From positions 1-32,513 of the forward strand of contig CAJFOV010000035.1 in NCBI GenBank assembly GCA_904397835.1: a DNA stretch of 32,513 bases, given 5' to 3'. Positions 15,998 to 24,922 of the stretch are shown one piece after another. The stretch comes from Candidatus Aristotella avistercoris. Its GTDB lineage: Bacteria; Bacillota; Clostridia; Oscillospirales; Ruminococcaceae. The number at the start of each line of letters is the position of its first letter. Positions within the stretch are counted from its first letter, which is position 1. The translations under genes and the position numbers were made by a program. Below the pieces are notes generated by a model. That model saw nothing but the letters and a program-made list of their open reading frames with translations. It was not told where the DNA came from and searched no databases.

Positions 15998-17527
15998 CTA
16001 GGGCTTGTACCAGAGGGAAAGGTTGAACCACTCCCCGCTGCAGGGGTGGTAAAAACTCATGGGCGGGATGGAGCAGATGAGTCCCTCATAATCCAGATCT
16101 GCCAAATGGCTGCGGGCGCTGTCCAAAATCCACACCCGCTGGCCCTCCTGGAGCTGGTCCGGCAGATCCAGGGGATTCTCCAGGGTCTGGAGCCGGGCGA
16201 AGCCCGCCAGGCCATTTTTTTCCCCAAAGTAGAATTCGTTTTGGAGGTAGAGGGTCATCTCCGGGAAGAACACCGCAGGTTGGCACCCCACATTGAGGTC
16301 AGAGAAGAAGAACACATCCCCCGGCTGAGCCTGGGCCTGGATGGCCTGGCGCCAATCCTGGTTTTGGGGCTGGGTCAGGGAGGTGTAGCGATCAATGCCC
16401 CCAGCAATGCCAACTGCCAGGAAGAGGGCCGTCAGAAGCAGAGGGGCCGCTCGGCTCTTGAGACGGGACAGGAGAGCCGCCACCATGAGCCAATAGAGGC
16501 CCGCCATGGGGAACAGGTACCGGGCAATGAGGATGGGCTGGATCAGGGAGAGGAGCATCCCGGCCCCGCAGACCCCGAACAGTGGGAACAGGCAGAACCC
16601 CAGGGTGCGGCTCAAACACTGGCCCAGCGGCTCCCGCTTGATCTTGGCCCGCACCAGGGTGTACCCCAGCAGCAGGAGCACCAGGATGCCACACCACCGG
16701 GAGATCTTTTCGTGCTCGAACCACAGGAAGAAGAAGGCGAGCAGCTCCTTGAGAATGTCTGGGTACTGGATGGAGATCCAGTACCCCTCGGCCACGCTGG
16801 TCATCTGACGATAGAGGAGGAGCAGCCCTGGCAGGTAGCCCACGGCCTGAATCAGACCAAAGAGGAGCCAGCGCAGGCGGTATTTGGGGTGGGGTTTCCA
16901 CAGAACCACCAGCAGGAATATCTCCAGGAAAAATACGGCGGCCAGGGCATAGTAGTGGGTGTATCCCGCCAACAGGGCAAATAGGGCCATCCCCACCCAG
17001 GGCTTGCGGTTTTCTGGCGTTTGTGCACAGCGGTACCCGCAGAGAAAGGTGCAGAAGACAAAGAGGGCCGCCCAGGAGTACATGCGGATCTGCTCCGCGT
17101 AGTAGTAGGTGGAGGAGGCGCAGCCCAGCAGCAGGGAGAAGAGCAGCCCGCAGATCCCTCCCATCCACCGCTGCACGTGGGTGTAACCCAGCACCACCAG
17201 AATTGCCATGGGCAGAATGGAGAACAGCCGCAAAAAGAGGATGCAGCCATCGGGATTGACCAGGGGCGAAAGGCCCACCAGAGCCAGGGCTCCCTTGGTC
17301 ATCAGGGGATAGAGGATGGGGTGCACGTCCACCAGGCAGCTTTGGAAAAATTCTCCCCAGTCCTGTTGCAGCAGACAGAGGGTGTAGCTCTCATCGAACC
17401 AGACGGCCTTGGAAAAGGCTCCCGCCAGGAACCCCAGGGGAATGAGAATCAGAGTTATCCGGTGGAGCCATTTGACTGCGGAAGCAGTCCGGGTCTGTGG
17501 CCCGCTGGCAGGGGTCGGTTGGTACAT
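15998..17527 (-). CDS. GT-C (PMT/ArnT-like) polytopic membrane glycosyltransferase
   Basis: This 509-residue protein has about ten membrane helices and a C-terminal soluble domain from about residue 390. The first loop carries AVWFDESYTL and LVDVHPILYPLM, the D-E and D-V-H-P motifs typical of GT39/GT83-type enzymes that use polyprenyl-phosphate sugars outside the membrane. It is preceded by a GtrB-like GT2 enzyme, which would supply such a lipid-linked sugar. The only plausible start is ATG 17527, after a weak AAAGGAAAGAAG site. That start lies 137 nt inside the 3' end of the GT2 gene, an unusually long overlap. The acceptor (teichoic acid, protein or lipid) is unknown. Confidence 0.85.
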   Translation of the reverse strand: MYQPTPASGPQTRTASAVKWLHRITLILIPLGFLAGAFSKAVWFDESYTLCLLQQDWGEFFQSCLVDVHPILYPLMTKGALALVGLSPLVNPDGCILFLRLFSILPMAILVVLGYTHVQRWMGGICGLLFSLLLGCASSTYYYAEQIRMYSWAALFVFCTFLCGYRCAQTPENRKPWVGMALFALLAGYTHYYALAAVFFLEIFLLVVLWKPHPKYRLRWLLFGLIQAVGYLPGLLLLYRQMTSVAEGYWISIQYPDILKELLAFFFLWFEHEKISRWCGILVLLLLGYTLVRAKIKREPLGQCLSRTLGFCLFPLFGVCGAGMLLSLIQPILIARYLFPMAGLYWLMVAALLSRLKSRAAPLLLTALFLAVGIAGGIDRYTSLTQPQNQDWRQAIQAQAQPGDVFFFSDLNVGCQPAVFFPEMTLYLQNEFYFGEKNGLAGFARLQTLENPLDLPDQLQEGQRVWILDSARSHLADLDYEGLICSIPPMSFYHPCSGEWFNLSLWYKP

Positions 17528-18461
17528 TTTCTTCTTTCCTTTCGTTGTAACAGTCCACCAGGTACAGGGGGCGGCCCTTGGATTGCTGGAACATCCGGCC
17601 AATGTATTCCCCCAACAGGCCGATGGCCAAAAATTGGATGGCAAAGAGGGCCAATACCAACCCCACGGCACACAGGGCCAAAGCGTTGAGCCCCCATCCA
17701 AAGAGGGTGGAGCACAGGGCCAGCAGCAGGCACACCGGAACGCCAATGCCCAAAAGAATGCCGAACAGGCTCACCAGCCGCAGGGGCTTGGTGCTCAGGG
17801 CGGTGATGCCGTCCAGGGCCAGGTCAAAGAGCTTGGGGTAGTTCCACTTGGTCTTGCCCGCCGCCCGGGGCTGGCGCTGAAAGGGAATCTCCTTTTTCCG
17901 GTAGCCGATCCAGGAGAAGAGGCTCTTGGTGCACCGGCCGCTCTCCCGCAGAGAGCGCAGGGCGTTGACACACCGCCTGTCCAACAGGCGGAAATCCCCC
18001 GTGTCCGCCTGAATGGGCACGCTGGACAGGTGCTGCAGCACCCGGTAGTAGCAGTGGGCGGTGGCCTTTTTGAGGAAGGATTCCCCCTGTCGGCTGGTGC
18101 GCCGGGCATAGACGTCGTCATACCCCTCCTCCCAGGCGGCAATGAGCTGAGGGATCAGCTCCGGCGGATCCTGGAGGTCCGCATCCATCAGGATCAGGGC
18201 ATCCTCGTCAAAGTAGTCCATGCCGGCCAGCAGAGCGCTCTCCTTGCCAAAGTTGCGGGAGAGGTTCAGGTAACAGAACCGGGGATCCTCCTTGTGCATG
18301 GCCCGCAGCATGGCCAGGCTCTGGTCGCTGGAGCCGTCATTGACCATCAAAAAGCGGAACTGATAGGGCAGCCCATCACAGACCTGCAGCAGGTGGCTCT
18401 TGAGCAGCGGGAGAACGGGCTCCTCGTTATAGATTGGGATCAAAATGCAGATTTTTTTCAT
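17391..18461 (-). CDS. GT2 family polyprenyl-phosphate glycosyltransferase (GtrB/DPM-like)
   Basis: This 356-residue protein transfers a sugar from a nucleotide donor to undecaprenyl phosphate at the inner membrane face. The N-terminal catalytic domain shows ILIPIYNEE, FLMVNDGSSD, DADLQDPPE with the DxD metal site, and the QADTGDFRLLDRR segment. Two C-terminal membrane helices (about residues 227-290) follow. The family normally ends near YLVDCYNERKEE; here about 45 further residues read on over the next gene and look unlike the family. The start at 18461 follows GGGGGAAG. It is probably the first gene of a minus-strand unit with the GT-C enzyme and the two-component system. Confidence 0.9.
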   Translation of the reverse strand: MKKICILIPIYNEEPVLPLLKSHLLQVCDGLPYQFRFLMVNDGSSDQSLAMLRAMHKEDPRFCYLNLSRNFGKESALLAGMDYFDEDALILMDADLQDPPELIPQLIAAWEEGYDDVYARRTSRQGESFLKKATAHCYYRVLQHLSSVPIQADTGDFRLLDRRCVNALRSLRESGRCTKSLFSWIGYRKKEIPFQRQPRAAGKTKWNYPKLFDLALDGITALSTKPLRLVSLFGILLGIGVPVCLLLALCSTLFGWGLNALALCAVGLVLALFAIQFLAIGLLGEYIGRMFQQSKGRPLYLVDCYNERKEENVPTDPCQRATDPDCFRSQMAPPDNSDSHSPGVPGGSLFQGRLVR

Positions 18462-18572
18462 CGTTTCTTCCCCCTTTTCTCCAGCATAACAAAAAAAGGT
18501 TAGGAACCAAGGCCCAAAGAGGTAAGAAATTGGTAAAGGGAAAACAGAAAAGACGAAATGGAGCACACGAAA

Positions 18573-18615
18573 ATTTACCCAAAGACCGAATGGGGCCACC
18601 GGTCCTTGGGTAAAT
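18573..18615. repeat. Long inverted repeat between tenA and the GT2 gene
   Basis: Two 16-nt arms (18573-18588 and 18600-18615) are complementary except for one mismatch, around an 11-nt loop. Neither side has a proper T-run, though on the minus strand TTTCGTG follows. It may be a weak terminator for the helicase-tenA transcript or a binding site upstream of the GT2 gene. The rest of 18462-18690 shows no gene. Confidence 0.45.
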
Positions 18616-18690
18616 CAAATCATCAGTATGTATCAATGGGAGCGCGTTTTGGGGGAGCAGATGCCCCAGATACTCTGCCCAAGGGGCACA

Positions 18691-19350
18691 CTAGCGGCCC
18701 CGCTGGGCCATATCCCAAAAGAGACGCTCAAACTCCGTGCAGTTGTGGCAGATCTCCAACAGGTGGGCCGTCTCCTGTGAGGAACAGTTTGCCCCCAGGC
18801 GATCCACCAGGTCCAAAATCTGCTGGTTGCTCTCCTGGTAGGCCGGGGAGGCATAGCTGCGCACCCACTCCCCATAGAAGGGATGGTCCTGGGCCCCGGG
18901 GTGCTGCTGGATCAGCAGCGGGGCGATGACCGCATAGCTCCAGGAGCAGGCCAGCACTGCAATGGTCAGGGGAAGGATCCCCTCATTGTTGGCAACCCAG
19001 AGCATGTAGTTGGTGTAGGCCAGGTTCTCCAGCGTGGGTTTTGCCTGGGACACCTGCCCAGGGGTGATGCCCAGCCGCTCCATATAGCCCTTGTGGACAT
19101 GCATCTCCCCGTCCAGGGTGTCCCGGACCAGGTTGGCGTAAAAGCGCATGGTCTCCTCGTCCTGGGCCTTGACCACCCCCAGAGCGAAGACCTTGGCATA
19201 GTCCAGCAGATAGAGGTAGTCCTGAATCATGTAGTGGCAAAAGATCTGCTGATCCAGCTCCCCAGTGCCGATTCCACAGACAAAGGGGTGCTGGCAAAAG
19301 CTCTCCCAGATGGGGCCCTCCTGCTGAAAGATGGTTTGGGTCAATTTCAT
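18691..19350 (-). CDS. tenA: TenA-family aminopyrimidine aminohydrolase / thiaminase II
   Basis: This 219-residue protein belongs to the TenA/THI-4 family, which salvages the thiamine pyrimidine by hydrolysing aminomethyl-pyrimidines. Asp44 (MIQDYLYL), the catalytic Cys135 (AVLACSWSYA) and Glu206 (CTEFERLFW) sit where the B. subtilis enzyme has Asp44, Cys135 and Glu205. GGAGG lies 7 nt before the ATG. The gene starts only 18 nt after the large helicase-nuclease gene on the same strand, so the two are probably cotranscribed, which is an odd pairing. No TPP riboswitch precedes it. Confidence 0.9.
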   Translation of the reverse strand: MKLTQTIFQQEGPIWESFCQHPFVCGIGTGELDQQIFCHYMIQDYLYLLDYAKVFALGVVKAQDEETMRFYANLVRDTLDGEMHVHKGYMERLGITPGQVSQAKPTLENLAYTNYMLWVANNEGILPLTIAVLACSWSYAVIAPLLIQQHPGAQDHPFYGEWVRSYASPAYQESNQQILDLVDRLGANCSSQETAHLLEICHNCTEFERLFWDMAQRGR

Positions 19351-19368
19351 GGCGGTTCCTCCTTGGTG

Positions 19369-22300
19369 TTACAGCGTTTTAAAATACTGGATCAAAATTT
19401 CCTTGATGTAGTGGTACCGGCGGGCATAGGAGTTGTCCACCCGGATCAACTCAAAGCCATGTTCCCGGCAGATGGCCTCCTTTTTCCGGTCTCGGACCTG
19501 CACGGCGGGATCCTCGTGGTGTTCCCTGCCATCCAATTCAATGGCCAGCAGGGGCATCAGCTGCCCACCCACCCGGTGGTAGACCACAAAGTCAAACCGC
19601 CCGGTGTAGAACAGGTCGTTGTAGGAGGGGTTGTCCCGGAACACATGGGCAATGGCCACCTCCCGCTGGACCGTACACCGCTGGCCACCCACAAAGACGT
19701 TGTCCAGGGCGTGGTTCAGGTTCTCCAAAAAATCTTCCTCGGTCTTGCTGCTGTAGGGCTTGATACCCAGAGCCCGGGAGGCGGCGGGCTTGGGAGTCAC
19801 CTGGGTGGCGCCGTTGCTGCGGACATACTGCACCAACTCATAGAGGTCGTCCTCTGCCCCATTGCTATGGAGCCGTTCCAACTCCTCCAGGTTGGAGAGG
19901 ATGACCAACTGTTTGCGGGCCCGGGAGGTGGCCACATTGATGAGCTCCTTGTTGCTCTTGAGCCAGTCGTAGGTCTTGGGGTGGGTCTGGTTGGTGAGGG
20001 CAAGGGAGAAGATGATCACATCCTTTTCGTCCCCTTGAAAGGCGTGCACTGTGCCGCAGCTGGCGTTGGGATAACCCCTCACCTCCAGCAGCTGTTTGAT
20101 GCAGTCCCGCTGAGGCACAAAGGGGGTGATGATTCCTACGCTCCGCTCAGGATCCTGATCCAACAGATGGCGGATGGCCTCCACCTCTGCAGGGGCGGTA
20201 TTTTTCTGGGTGGCGGTGTCGTTGGGCACCTCCACAAAGATCAGGGGGGCATCGCTCTCCACCTGGCTGGCAATGTGCAGCTTGTTGTTGTAATATTTGC
20301 GGTTGTTGAACTGGATGATGCTGGGGTGGCAGCGGTAGTGGTCGCGCAGCAGAACTTCGTCACTGACGGCATCGCAGGCCAAAAGGCACTTGTAGATGGA
20401 GTTTTCCAAATAATCGTACTCCTGGGTGACCCCGTAGCGGCGGCGCAGGATCTGATTTTCCCGCTCTGTCAGCAGGATCACCGGGCTCAGCTGCTGAGGA
20501 TCCCCCACCAGCATGAGACTGCGGCCCCGCAGGATGGGCACCAGGGAGACAGCTGTGTTACACTGGCTGGCCTCATCCATAATGACCATATCAAAGGCTG
20601 GCTCTGGTTCCCCCAACCGGTGGGAAGAGATGCAGGTGGTGGCGACGATGGGGAAAATGCGCAGCAATTTTTTGAGGTTCTCCGGCTGGGATAGATAGCG
20701 GTGAAAGGCAGCGACCTGCTGGTCCTCCTCCTCGTCACTGTAGATGATCTCCATCAGATCGTGATTTTTGGCCTCCCCCAGGCGCAGGATATGTTTCGCG
20801 CTGGTGTAATAGAGGTATTTGTAAAAATCCTCCTCCTGGGTATCCAACAGGGCCATGGCGTCCTGGGTGGTCACCTGGCCAAGGTCATTGAGCTCCTGGC
20901 GGAGTTTTGGGAGCTGTTCCCCCTGCAGTGCATATTGAAAGTTTAAGTGGCTGCGGGCCTCCAGCAGGCGCTGGATGGTTTCTTCCCGCTCGTGCAGATC
21001 CAGGATGTGCTCGTATCGCTCCAGCAGGCCGGTGAGCTCTTGGGCCCGCTGCGCCCGCTGGTCATGGTTTTTATCCAAGGTTTTTTGATAGATGCGCAGA
21101 TCTTTACACTGCTCATACAGCGACCGGATGGTACGCAGCGCCTCCCCAACCCGCTGCCTGTCCCCCAGACGCAGAATGGGGAAAGGAATGGGTTGGCCCC
21201 GGTATTCCAACGCCTGCAGCTTTTCCACCACCCCGTCGATGGGGTGGTTGTTATAGGAGGTGAACAGCACGGTGCGTCCATTAAAAAAGGCGGTGGAAAG
21301 GGTGTTCAGAATGGTGTTGGTCTTTCCTGTGCCAGGTGGCCCCTGGACATAGGTCAATGGGTAGCGCATGGCGCTGTTGATGGCCAACAGCTGATCCAGG
21401 TTCACCTTGCGGTTCAGCAGCGCCAAGGGGAAGGATTTCCTCCTGCGGGGCCGGGCGGTCATCTCCCCAAAAAAGGCGCGGATGGGCGGCGTGGGCTCCT
21501 CCGACGAGGCATATTGTTCCAAAATGCCCCGGTATTCGTTTTCCAGATTGATGGCAAGGTCACGCCCGATGGCCATGAGGTAGGGCATGTCGTTGACCCC
21601 GCGGATGTGGGGATTGTAGTCGGTGATACGGTCCTTGATCTCCTCCAGGTTGGCTTCAAAGTTTTCCAGCAGCCCCCAGTCCCCAGGATCCAAAAATTGG
21701 CGGATACTGACCTTGGTCCCCTCCAGGGTGAACTCGGTGCAGATGACAGGTTCCTGGGCGGCACGGAGCTCCCGCTGCCGTACATCCAGCAGCAGGGGGC
21801 GGTAGGCCAGTACATAGAGGCCGCGGGAAGTCTCTATGCTCATGAGGTTGAGGGCCAGCTGTTTGTTGTGCAGTTTTTGCTCTGGCCGCTGGGCCTGTTG
21901 CTGAAAGCTCTGTACAATGGAACGGAACTGTTCCTGATTCAAAGGCAGGCGCCCATCACAAAAGGAATCCCCATCCAACTGGTGTACCAGAGCGTAGTCT
22001 GTCCGATAGGGGGTGCAGTCCAGGCGGCTGCAGGCGCTGAAATAGTCCAGGATCCGCAGGTTGGCGGGGCTGTGAAAGAGGGATGCATATTTGTGAGGGT
22101 TTTCCTGAATGTCCTGAATAAGCGCGATATTGATTGGACACCAGGAGCCCTCAATGACCTCGGCGCTGAGGATGCAGTTTCCAAAGATTTTTAGCTCCTG
22201 TACCTGCAGCTGCCCCAGGTGCAGGCCATCCACCACCAGGACGCCCCGGGGCATCAAAAGATTTTTGATGGAAATCCAATAGTGGGTGGTCTCGTCCGAT

Positions 22301-22374
22301 TGGTTTTTATACGCAATGCTCAGCCACTTTCCCTCATGGATGGCTTGAAAGATGGCTCCATAGACTCCGGTCAT
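19369..22374 (-). CDS. SF1 (Upf1/Dna2-like) helicase with N-terminal WYL-like and C-terminal nuclease domain
   Basis: This 1001-residue protein joins three parts. Residues about 5-75 resemble a WYL-type ligand domain (EGKWLSIAYKN, HYWISIKNL). The SF1B helicase core has Walker A GPPGTGKT (345-352), Walker B DEAS (600-603), GDPQQLSP (624-631), VHAFQGDEKDV (about 776-786) and VATSRARKQL (about 814-823). Residues about 875-1000 form a PD-(D/E)xK-like nuclease (DUF2726/DUF559 type), with Asp928 in RFDFVV, Glu946 and Asp948 in AIELDGREHH, and RDRKKEAICREHGFELIRV. GGGGAG precedes the ATG by 7 nt. Comparable helicase-nuclease fusions include anti-phage proteins, so defence is possible but not shown. 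The role of the region between about 80 and 330 is unknown. Confidence 0.85.
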   Translation of the reverse strand: MTGVYGAIFQAIHEGKWLSIAYKNQSDETTHYWISIKNLLMPRGVLVVDGLHLGQLQVQELKIFGNCILSAEVIEGSWCPINIALIQDIQENPHKYASLFHSPANLRILDYFSACSRLDCTPYRTDYALVHQLDGDSFCDGRLPLNQEQFRSIVQSFQQQAQRPEQKLHNKQLALNLMSIETSRGLYVLAYRPLLLDVRQRELRAAQEPVICTEFTLEGTKVSIRQFLDPGDWGLLENFEANLEEIKDRITDYNPHIRGVNDMPYLMAIGRDLAINLENEYRGILEQYASSEEPTPPIRAFFGEMTARPRRRKSFPLALLNRKVNLDQLLAINSAMRYPLTYVQGPPGTGKTNTILNTLSTAFFNGRTVLFTSYNNHPIDGVVEKLQALEYRGQPIPFPILRLGDRQRVGEALRTIRSLYEQCKDLRIYQKTLDKNHDQRAQRAQELTGLLERYEHILDLHEREETIQRLLEARSHLNFQYALQGEQLPKLRQELNDLGQVTTQDAMALLDTQEEDFYKYLYYTSAKHILRLGEAKNHDLMEIIYSDEEEDQQVAAFHRYLSQPENLKKLLRIFPIVATTCISSHRLGEPEPAFDMVIMDEASQCNTAVSLVPILRGRSLMLVGDPQQLSPVILLTERENQILRRRYGVTQEYDYLENSIYKCLLACDAVSDEVLLRDHYRCHPSIIQFNNRKYYNNKLHIASQVESDAPLIFVEVPNDTATQKNTAPAEVEAIRHLLDQDPERSVGIITPFVPQRDCIKQLLEVRGYPNASCGTVHAFQGDEKDVIIFSLALTNQTHPKTYDWLKSNKELINVATSRARKQLVILSNLEELERLHSNGAEDDLYELVQYVRSNGATQVTPKPAASRALGIKPYSSKTEEDFLENLNHALDNVFVGGQRCTVQREVAIAHVFRDNPSYNDLFYTGRFDFVVYHRVGGQLMPLLAIELDGREHHEDPAVQVRDRKKEAICREHGFELIRVDNSYARRYHYIKEILIQYFKTL

Positions 22375-22450
22375 ATTTTTCTCCCCTTTTCCCCTTAGAA
22401 AAGCAACAAGGGTAGTACCCTCAAAGGGGCCGCAGTTTTAGGCTGTCTTA

Positions 22451-22479
22451 AGTATATCGATTTTTGCCTGTGGGGACAA
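22451..22479 (-). promoter_or_regulatory. Promoter of the helicase-tenA unit
   Basis: On the minus strand, TTGTCC (22474-22479), a 17-nt spacer and TATACT (22451-22456) form a good sigma-A promoter. It lies about 77 nt before the helicase start codon. Confidence 0.65.
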
Positions 22480-22610
22480 GTGCCGCCCAGACCGGCGGAG
22501 AATTTTTCCTCCAATGAAAGGGCATACATGCACCAGACAGCCCCTACACCACATAGAATGGCTCAGGAAGGGCCTGCCCTGCGGGCCCAAAGGGAAGGGG
22601 GAGAGGAACC

Positions 22611-23300
22611 ATGTATTCCTTGTTGATCACACTGTCGCTGTGCAACCTGTTGTTTTTTGCCCTGCACCTCACCCACGGGGGTGTCTTTCCAAAGCCGCTG
22701 TCGGCCAAGGAGGAGCTGGAGTGTCTGCAGCGGATCGCCCAGGGGGATGAGCAGGCCCGGGACAAACTCATCGAACACAACCTGCGCCTGGTGGCACACA
22801 TCATCAAAAAATACTATGCCGCCTCCCGGGAGCAGGATGACCTGATCTCCATCGGCACCATTGGGCTCATCAAGGCGGCCACCACCTTTAACTATGAAAA
22901 GGGAACCCGCTTTGCCACCTATGCCTCCCGGTGTATTGAGAATGAGATCCTCATGTACTTCCGCAACAAGCGCAAGTACGCCGGGGATGTGTTCATCAGC
23001 GAGCCCATTGACACCGATAAGGACGGCAACGCCCTGACCCTTTCGGATGTCATGACCTCGGATGAGAACATCTATGACAGCATCGATCTGAGCATCCGTT
23101 CTGAACAGCTCTACCGCTACATGGGGGAGGTGCTCACCGAGCGGGAGCAGAAGATCCTTACCATGCGCTATGGCCTGCGGGGCTGCCGGCCCATGACCCA
23201 GCGGGAGGTGGCAAAGGTGTTGGGCATCAGCCGCTCCTACATCTCCCGCATCGAAAAGAAGGCCCTGGAGACCCTCAAGCACCGCTTTGGTCCCCAGTAA
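22611..23300 (+). CDS. sigK: Sporulation sigma factor sigma-K (pro-form)
   Basis: This 229-residue sigma-70 family protein is the late mother-cell sporulation factor. A hydrophobic pro-sequence (about residues 1-25) is followed by FPKPLSAKEELECL, like Bacillus pro-sigma-K. Region 2 has NLRLVAHIIKKYY, DDLISIGTIGLIKA and GTRFATYASRCIENEILMYFRN. Region 4 ends with REVAKVLGISRSYISRIEKKALETL. The pro-sequence implies activation by membrane proteolysis. The gene is uninterrupted, so no skin-type element splits it here. GGGAGAGGAA precedes the ATG. Confidence 0.95.
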   Translation: MYSLLITLSLCNLLFFALHLTHGGVFPKPLSAKEELECLQRIAQGDEQARDKLIEHNLRLVAHIIKKYYAASREQDDLISIGTIGLIKAATTFNYEKGTRFATYASRCIENEILMYFRNKRKYAGDVFISEPIDTDKDGNALTLSDVMTSDENIYDSIDLSIRSEQLYRYMGEVLTEREQKILTMRYGLRGCRPMTQREVAKVLGISRSYISRIEKKALETLKHRFGPQ

Positions 23301-23346
23301 AAAACACATCTATGGGGGAAGAGCGTTCAGTAAGACGCCACAGCAG

Positions 23347-23385
23347 CAGAGGACACCTTGTCAGAAGGTGTCCTCTGTTTCATTT
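23347..23385. terminator. Terminator between sigK and the convergent pucR-type gene
   Basis: A perfect 13-bp stem (23347-23359 with 23365-23377) with a 5-nt loop is followed by TTTCATTT. It lies between convergent genes and can serve both. Confidence 0.88.
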
Positions 23386-23412
23386 CCTCGTGTTTTGGTC
23401 CAGCGGGATGGG

Positions 23413-24849
23413 TTAAAACATGGGGCCCAGCAGATCCCTGGCGTGGACAATGTCAAAATAGGTGTAGATGCTCACAGAGAGCCACAGCTTCATCAGCAGC
23501 CGGGGGCTGGTGAAATCGATGTTGAACAGATCCTTTAACAAGTTGATCCGATGGTAGAGGGTGTTCCGGTGGACGAACAGCACGTTTGCTGTCTGCTGAA
23601 GCGCCAGATTGTTGTAGATGTAGGCGGTGAGGGGTTTGAGATACTCCGTGTCATTGGCAAGGTCATATTGATAGATCTGGTTGACCACCGGATGGCACAG
23701 GGAGAACAGAGGCACACCGCTGCGGTTGGCAATGTCCAGCAGGTGGATCAGGGTGGAGTCCTCATACCGGGCAAAGGGGATGGGGTCATTGAGTTTACTG
23801 CGCAGCTGAACCACAATGATGCTCTGCTCAAAGGCCTGCCGGAAGGTGGACAAGTCCACAAAGGCCTTGCTCAGGCCGGCAAAGAGCTTGTTTTCAGCCA
23901 AATAGGACAGGAGCTCAGGGAACATATATTGATTGATGTTGATGTGGGTATCACACCCTAAAATAGCTACAAAATAATGCTCGTATGTGTAGACAGGCAG
24001 TTTGATCCGGCGGCTCAGCTCCTTCTGGATGGTTTCGGTGGCATCCGCCTGTAATGGTTCCGCCTGGATAGAGAGGACATAGTACTTCTCCTCCTCTTTC
24101 CAATTGAGGTCTGAAAAGCGTTGGCGGATCACATCCGGGTCAGTGATACGGCCTTGGAGCAGATCCAGTACCAACTGTTGGGAAGCGCTCATCATCCGCT
24201 TGGATATCTTCAAATGGGGAAGAATGGCGAGAAGGCTGCACAGATGTCCCAAGTAGTTTTGATCCAGGTCAGAAAAATCTCGACGGTCCTTGGAAAAGAC
24301 CAATAGATAACCGGTTAGAACACCATCGTGATAGATTGTGCCAAAGTGGCGGGAATACGGGCAGAGGCTATCGGCCCCTGCATGGGAAAACCGCAAACCG
24401 AAGGGTGCGTTTTGCGGGTCAAAGACGGCGGGATAGAGATGCCTCATCTGATCTCCATCCGAGCCCGCAATCACATGAAATTGACCATCCAAGAGATAGA
24501 TGGGGTTGCTCATAACATCCTGACATAGCGCAATGAGCTCCTCTATCACTGGTTCCTTGGACAGGGTGCAGCCCAGTTTAGAGAGGGCGCTGCTGCGCCG
24601 GTAATCCTGGGCGAGAACTGCCTGTAATTGCGCAAAGACAGAAAACATGTCCTTTTGCTGCAGGGAAAGAATACAGGCTGTCGGCTCCAGGGGCAAATTT
24701 TGCTGGGAGGTCAAAAAGAGGGCGCCGGGACGGAGACTTTCCCCCTCGTGCCAGAGGGTGACCTCGTAAATCTCTGTTTGACCGCTTCCCAAAAAGTGAT
24801 GCGGCGTCCCCTCAATAACATTCAGCAGTTGTGCAGCGGTCAGTCCCAC
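23413..24849 (-). CDS. PucR/CdaR-family transcriptional regulator
   Basis: This 478-residue regulator has an N-terminal PucR-type sensory domain (about residues 1-120), a middle region, and a C-terminal HTH_30 helix-turn-helix (about 408-446). The HTH part reads YIYNNLALQQTANVLFVHRN and TLYHRINLL. PucR/CdaR proteins respond to small metabolites and often control the catabolic genes next to them. Translation starts at GTG 24849, 7 nt after GGAGGG. The gene is divergent from the MFS-SSS-Grd-M20 operon and is its most likely regulator. Its own promoter contains a palindrome that suggests autoregulation. Confidence 0.88.
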   Translation of the reverse strand: MGLTAAQLLNVIEGTPHHFLGSGQTEIYEVTLWHEGESLRPGALFLTSQQNLPLEPTACILSLQQKDMFSVFAQLQAVLAQDYRRSSALSKLGCTLSKEPVIEELIALCQDVMSNPIYLLDGQFHVIAGSDGDQMRHLYPAVFDPQNAPFGLRFSHAGADSLCPYSRHFGTIYHDGVLTGYLLVFSKDRRDFSDLDQNYLGHLCSLLAILPHLKISKRMMSASQQLVLDLLQGRITDPDVIRQRFSDLNWKEEEKYYVLSIQAEPLQADATETIQKELSRRIKLPVYTYEHYFVAILGCDTHININQYMFPELLSYLAENKLFAGLSKAFVDLSTFRQAFEQSIIVVQLRSKLNDPIPFARYEDSTLIHLLDIANRSGVPLFSLCHPVVNQIYQYDLANDTEYLKPLTAYIYNNLALQQTANVLFVHRNTLYHRINLLKDLFNIDFTSPRLLMKLWLSVSIYTYFDIVHARDLLGPMF

Positions 24850-24922
24850 GGCGTTTCCCTCCTACTCTCCCATGTTTGGGCAAAATGGTGCCCCCTTCCT
24901 GTACCATATGCACGATACAGGG

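Noticed and set aside
16046-18503. Plus-strand frames opposite the two glycosyltransferase genes
   Set aside because: They are rich in Gln, Gly and His, as expected from the reverse strand of hydrophobic membrane-protein codons.
19351-19368. TPP riboswitch upstream of tenA
   Set aside because: Only 18 nt separate tenA from the preceding gene, so there is no room for one.
18883-20694. 603-codon plus-strand frame opposite tenA and the helicase gene
   Set aside because: It is the antisense of two clear genes, with low-complexity composition and no ribosome site or domains.
22611-23300. skin-type element interrupting sigK
   Set aside because: The sigma-K frame is continuous from pro-sequence to the helix-turn-helix end.
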